Assembly: GCA_959028445.1 (NCBI GenBank)
Contig: CAUFRY010000034.1
Coordinates: 1-23,018 of the forward strand
Length of the DNA stretch: 23,018 nt
From: an uncultured Collinsella sp.
GTDB taxonomy: Bacteria > Actinomycetota > Coriobacteriia > Coriobacteriales > Coriobacteriaceae
Direction of reading: 5' to 3'
In this document: piece after piece, positions 21,665 to 23,018 of the stretch
How positions within the stretch are numbered: position 1 is the stretch's first letter
Layout: every line of letters begins with the position of its first letter
Program-made: the position numbers and the translations under genes
The notes under the pieces: model-generated
Told to the model about the DNA's origin: nothing
What the model saw: the letters and a program-made list of their open reading frames with translations, nothing else
Databases searched by the model: none

Positions 21665-21679
21665 TGACCCAGGTATCAC
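21638..21679 (-). pseudogene. Relic of a deleted second abi gene
   Basis: AGGAGAC (21688-21682) followed by GTG (21679) resembles the AGGAGACCGAGC-ATG start of the intact abi gene. Thirteen codons later the frame ends MTELRSPE-stop, resembling the intact gene's end LTESLGLVE-stop, with the same embedded -35 (TGACAGAA). This looks like the 5' and 3' ends of an abi paralogue fused by an internal deletion, lying between the two small RNA units. Confidence 0.45.
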
Positions 21680-21702
21680 CCGTCTCCTATAGCGAGTGAA
21701 TA

Positions 21703-21765
21703 TAAAAATAGGGCAGAGTCGCTTGCGCAAGTCCGCCCCTAAAACCGTGAAGGTTTTGCTATCTG
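21703..21765 (-). ncRNA. Abi-linked small RNA, unit A
   Basis: A transcript of about 60 nt is predicted to begin 5-7 nt past the stop codon of the abi gene, from the promoter inside its last codons. Hairpin 1 is AAAACC/GGTTTT (21757-21752 and 21746-21741, loop TTCAC). The terminator hairpin has an outer stem GGGC/GCCC (21738-21735 and 21714-21711) and an inner CTT/AAG stem, followed by TATTTTTA. The lower part of the terminator and hairpin 1 are shared with unit B, while the apical loop differs. It may act as RNA partner or antitoxin of the neighbouring HEPN protein, as proposed for AbiF-type loci. Confidence 0.72.
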
Positions 21766-21769
21766 CAGG

Positions 21770-22732
21770 CTATTCTACCAACCCGAGCGATTCTGTCAAC
21801 CTGCGAAGGAACTCGAGCGCGGAGCGAGCTGCGGCGTCGGGCCCCTTGTCGGGCAGCGCCTCGGTTTCGCCGTCGGCCCTGGCGAACATCTCGGCGAGCT
21901 CGGATCCGGCGCGCGAGCGCGAGGAGCCCTCGGGTACCAAGCCGGAGTGCGCCACGAGCACGGTCGCGACCTCCTGCATGGCCGTATTCCCCATCCACTT
22001 CCTCCTGGTCGCCTTGGGGATTCCCACGGCGGCGACCCTTCGGGAGACGCCGCTGGACGCCGAGCCCCGGGCGGCGCCCCTCTCGGCGAAGCAGTTGATC
22101 AGGCACGAGCCGTGCGCGGCGCAGTTGCGGACGGACTTCACGCGCTTGAGGTCGTAGTGGGAGGCCTCGAGGCGCCTGTCGCCCCATCGCCTGGCGCAGA
22201 AGCGCACGAAGTCGATGAGGGTGCCGAACGAGGTGAGCTCAAGGAAGGCCCAGGCAGGCATGTCGCCGGAGTACTTCGCGTAGAGGCTCGAGCTGTAGGG
22301 GCTGCGGCCGCTCATCTTGAGCTCGCGCAGGCGGTACTCCCTGTTTGCAGTGGTAAGCGATGCCATGTAGTCGGCCACGATGGCGTAGCCGTCCTCTCCA
22401 CGGTCCTCCATCTCGCGAAGCAGTGTCACCTTCTGGAAATGCTCGATGTCGAGCGTCATGCCGAGCAGGGCGTGGCGCAGCTCCTGGTCGAGCGCCGCGA
22501 GCAGGCGCAGCTGGCCGAAGTCGAGGTCTACGTAGCGGCCGTCGCGCGGGCCTCCCTCGTATTTCGAGAAGAGTTTGCGGTAGGATGCGAGCTTGAAGAA
22601 GTTGCACTTGTCACGCAGGTAGTCTGCGGCCTCTTCCTCGGAACACAGCTCGAAGGCTACGCCCTTCTGCTTGAGGTGCTCTATCTGCTGCTCGATCGTG
22701 AGGATCGGCTTCCTATCGTGGGGTTCGGCCAT
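21770..22732 (-). CDS. Abi_2 family (AbiD/AbiF-like) HEPN protein, abortive-infection candidate
   Basis: This is a 320-residue protein. The Abi_2 N-terminus LTIEQQIEHLKQKGVAFEL (11-29) is followed by the family block CNFFKLASYRKLFSKYEGG (43-61) and DFGQLRLLAALDQELRHALL (71-90). The HEPN RNase motif R-x4-H is present as R202-N-C-A-A-H207. The tail after 215 (basic, then acidic) is less conserved. Abi_2 proteins abort phage infection or act as RNA-cutting toxins and are structural relatives of Cas13 HEPN domains. AGGAG lies seven bases before the ATG at 22732, and an extended -10 TGGTAGAAT (22773-22765) supplies a promoter. Two small RNA units follow on the same strand, the first with its promoter inside this gene. 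Confidence 0.87.
   Translation of the reverse strand: MAEPHDRKPILTIEQQIEHLKQKGVAFELCSEEEAADYLRDKCNFFKLASYRKLFSKYEGGPRDGRYVDLDFGQLRLLAALDQELRHALLGMTLDIEHFQKVTLLREMEDRGEDGYAIVADYMASLTTANREYRLRELKMSGRSPYSSSLYAKYSGDMPAWAFLELTSFGTLIDFVRFCARRWGDRRLEASHYDLKRVKSVRNCAAHGSCLINCFAERGAARGSASSGVSRRVAAVGIPKATRRKWMGNTAMQEVATVLVAHSGLVPEGSSRSRAGSELAEMFARADGETEALPDKGPDAAARSALEFLRRLTESLGLVE
21772..21799 (-). promoter_or_regulatory. Promoter of small RNA unit A inside the abi 3' end
   Basis: On the minus strand a perfect TTGACA (21799-21794) and TAGAAT (21777-21772) are separated by 16 bp. The -35 lies in the codons for R-L-T-E and the -10 overlaps the abi stop codon, so the small RNA can be made independently of abi transcription. 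Confidence 0.75.
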
Positions 22733-22740
22733 GCTCGGTC

Positions 22741-23018
22741 TCCTGTCATTGATTTGAGAATCCTATTCTACCAGCATGTTTGCCCTGAATCCTGAAGGCC
22801 CGTTCGCCAACTCATAAGCAAGCCACCTGAGACTACTCACTTTGTTCACGAATGGCGAAGACCTGCGACCTGGGGTTTTGCAAATGGCGCGCAAGCCACC
22901 CGCGTTAATTCACTTGCGATTGCGGCTGGCGGCTTGCAGGCAAAAGGGCGGTTGAGTTTCAAAACTGAGTCCTAGGCCCTTTCGACACCACCTATATTGC
23001 GAATCAGCACCGCCGCCC
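22741..23018. other. Region upstream of abi, no gene seen
   Basis: It holds the abi promoter (extended -10 at 22765-22773). The 10-mer GCAAGCCACC occurs twice (22818-22827 and 22891-22900), with a near-complement GGCGGCTTGC at 22928-22937 that could form a stem with the second copy. The 11-mer CTATTCTACCA at 22763-22773 is repeated at 21770-21780 on the other side of the abi gene. No reading frame with a start site is supported up to the window end. Confidence 0.5.

Noticed and set aside
21448..22732. A CRISPR-Cas13-like locus, given the HEPN protein and repeated RNA units
   Set aside because: There are only two units, each with its own promoter and terminator, no regular repeat-spacer pattern and a single R-x4-H motif; an AbiF-type locus explains it better.
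21947..22795. A 282-codon plus-strand frame opposite the abi gene
   Set aside because: The minus-strand Abi_2 protein has recognisable family blocks and a good start; the opposite frame is a shadow.

Overview
The window reads as a chromosome segment of a high-GC, Gram-positive gut Actinomycete, most likely a Coriobacteriia member such as Collinsella. The reasons are the MurT/GatD amidotransferase (an envelope enzyme of Gram-positives), strong GGAGG-type ribosome binding sites, GC-rich codon choice in positions 94-15111, and the gene mix. The genus is inferred from general likeness, not from a database match.

Positions 1-15111 look like core genome. On the minus strand are a single-chain MurT-GatD fusion and two adjacent, distantly related genes of unknown function. 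On the plus strand are three metal-dependent alcohol/glycerol dehydrogenases separated by intrinsic terminators and a REP-like palindrome, then a four-cluster iron-sulfur protein, ychF and a DUF1648 membrane protein. Next come a small divergent pair (a HAD-tail-like protein and an XRE regulator) sharing a perfect 24-bp palindrome, a type I asparaginase (minus) and guaA (plus), which ends in a long terminator.

Positions 15112-23018, right behind guaA, look like an accessory island: patchy base composition, decayed genes and long non-coding stretches. It carries a DUF2971 protein, a 3'-truncated DUF3800 gene with its own promoter and short terminator-ended leader RNA, an excisionase-like HTH protein, a DUF3021 + LytTR pair, a small unknown protein, a YjdF/DUF2992 protein behind a folded leader that may be a yjdF-type riboswitch, and an Abi_2 (AbiD/AbiF-like) HEPN RNase candidate. 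No integrase, transposase, rRNA, tRNA or CRISPR array was seen.

The most interesting signal is at the Abi_2 gene. Its last codons contain a TTGACA-16-TAGAAT promoter that should drive a roughly 60-nt non-coding RNA made of a small hairpin and a terminator hairpin. A second, diverged copy of the whole unit (promoter, hairpin, terminator) follows about 135 bp on, and between the two lies a 13-codon relic that looks like the two ends of a deleted second abi gene. The ancestral layout was therefore probably a tandem array of [abi gene + small RNA] modules. With the DUF3800 leader RNA, the island appears to hold two predicted nuclease-type genes each coupled to a short structured RNA.
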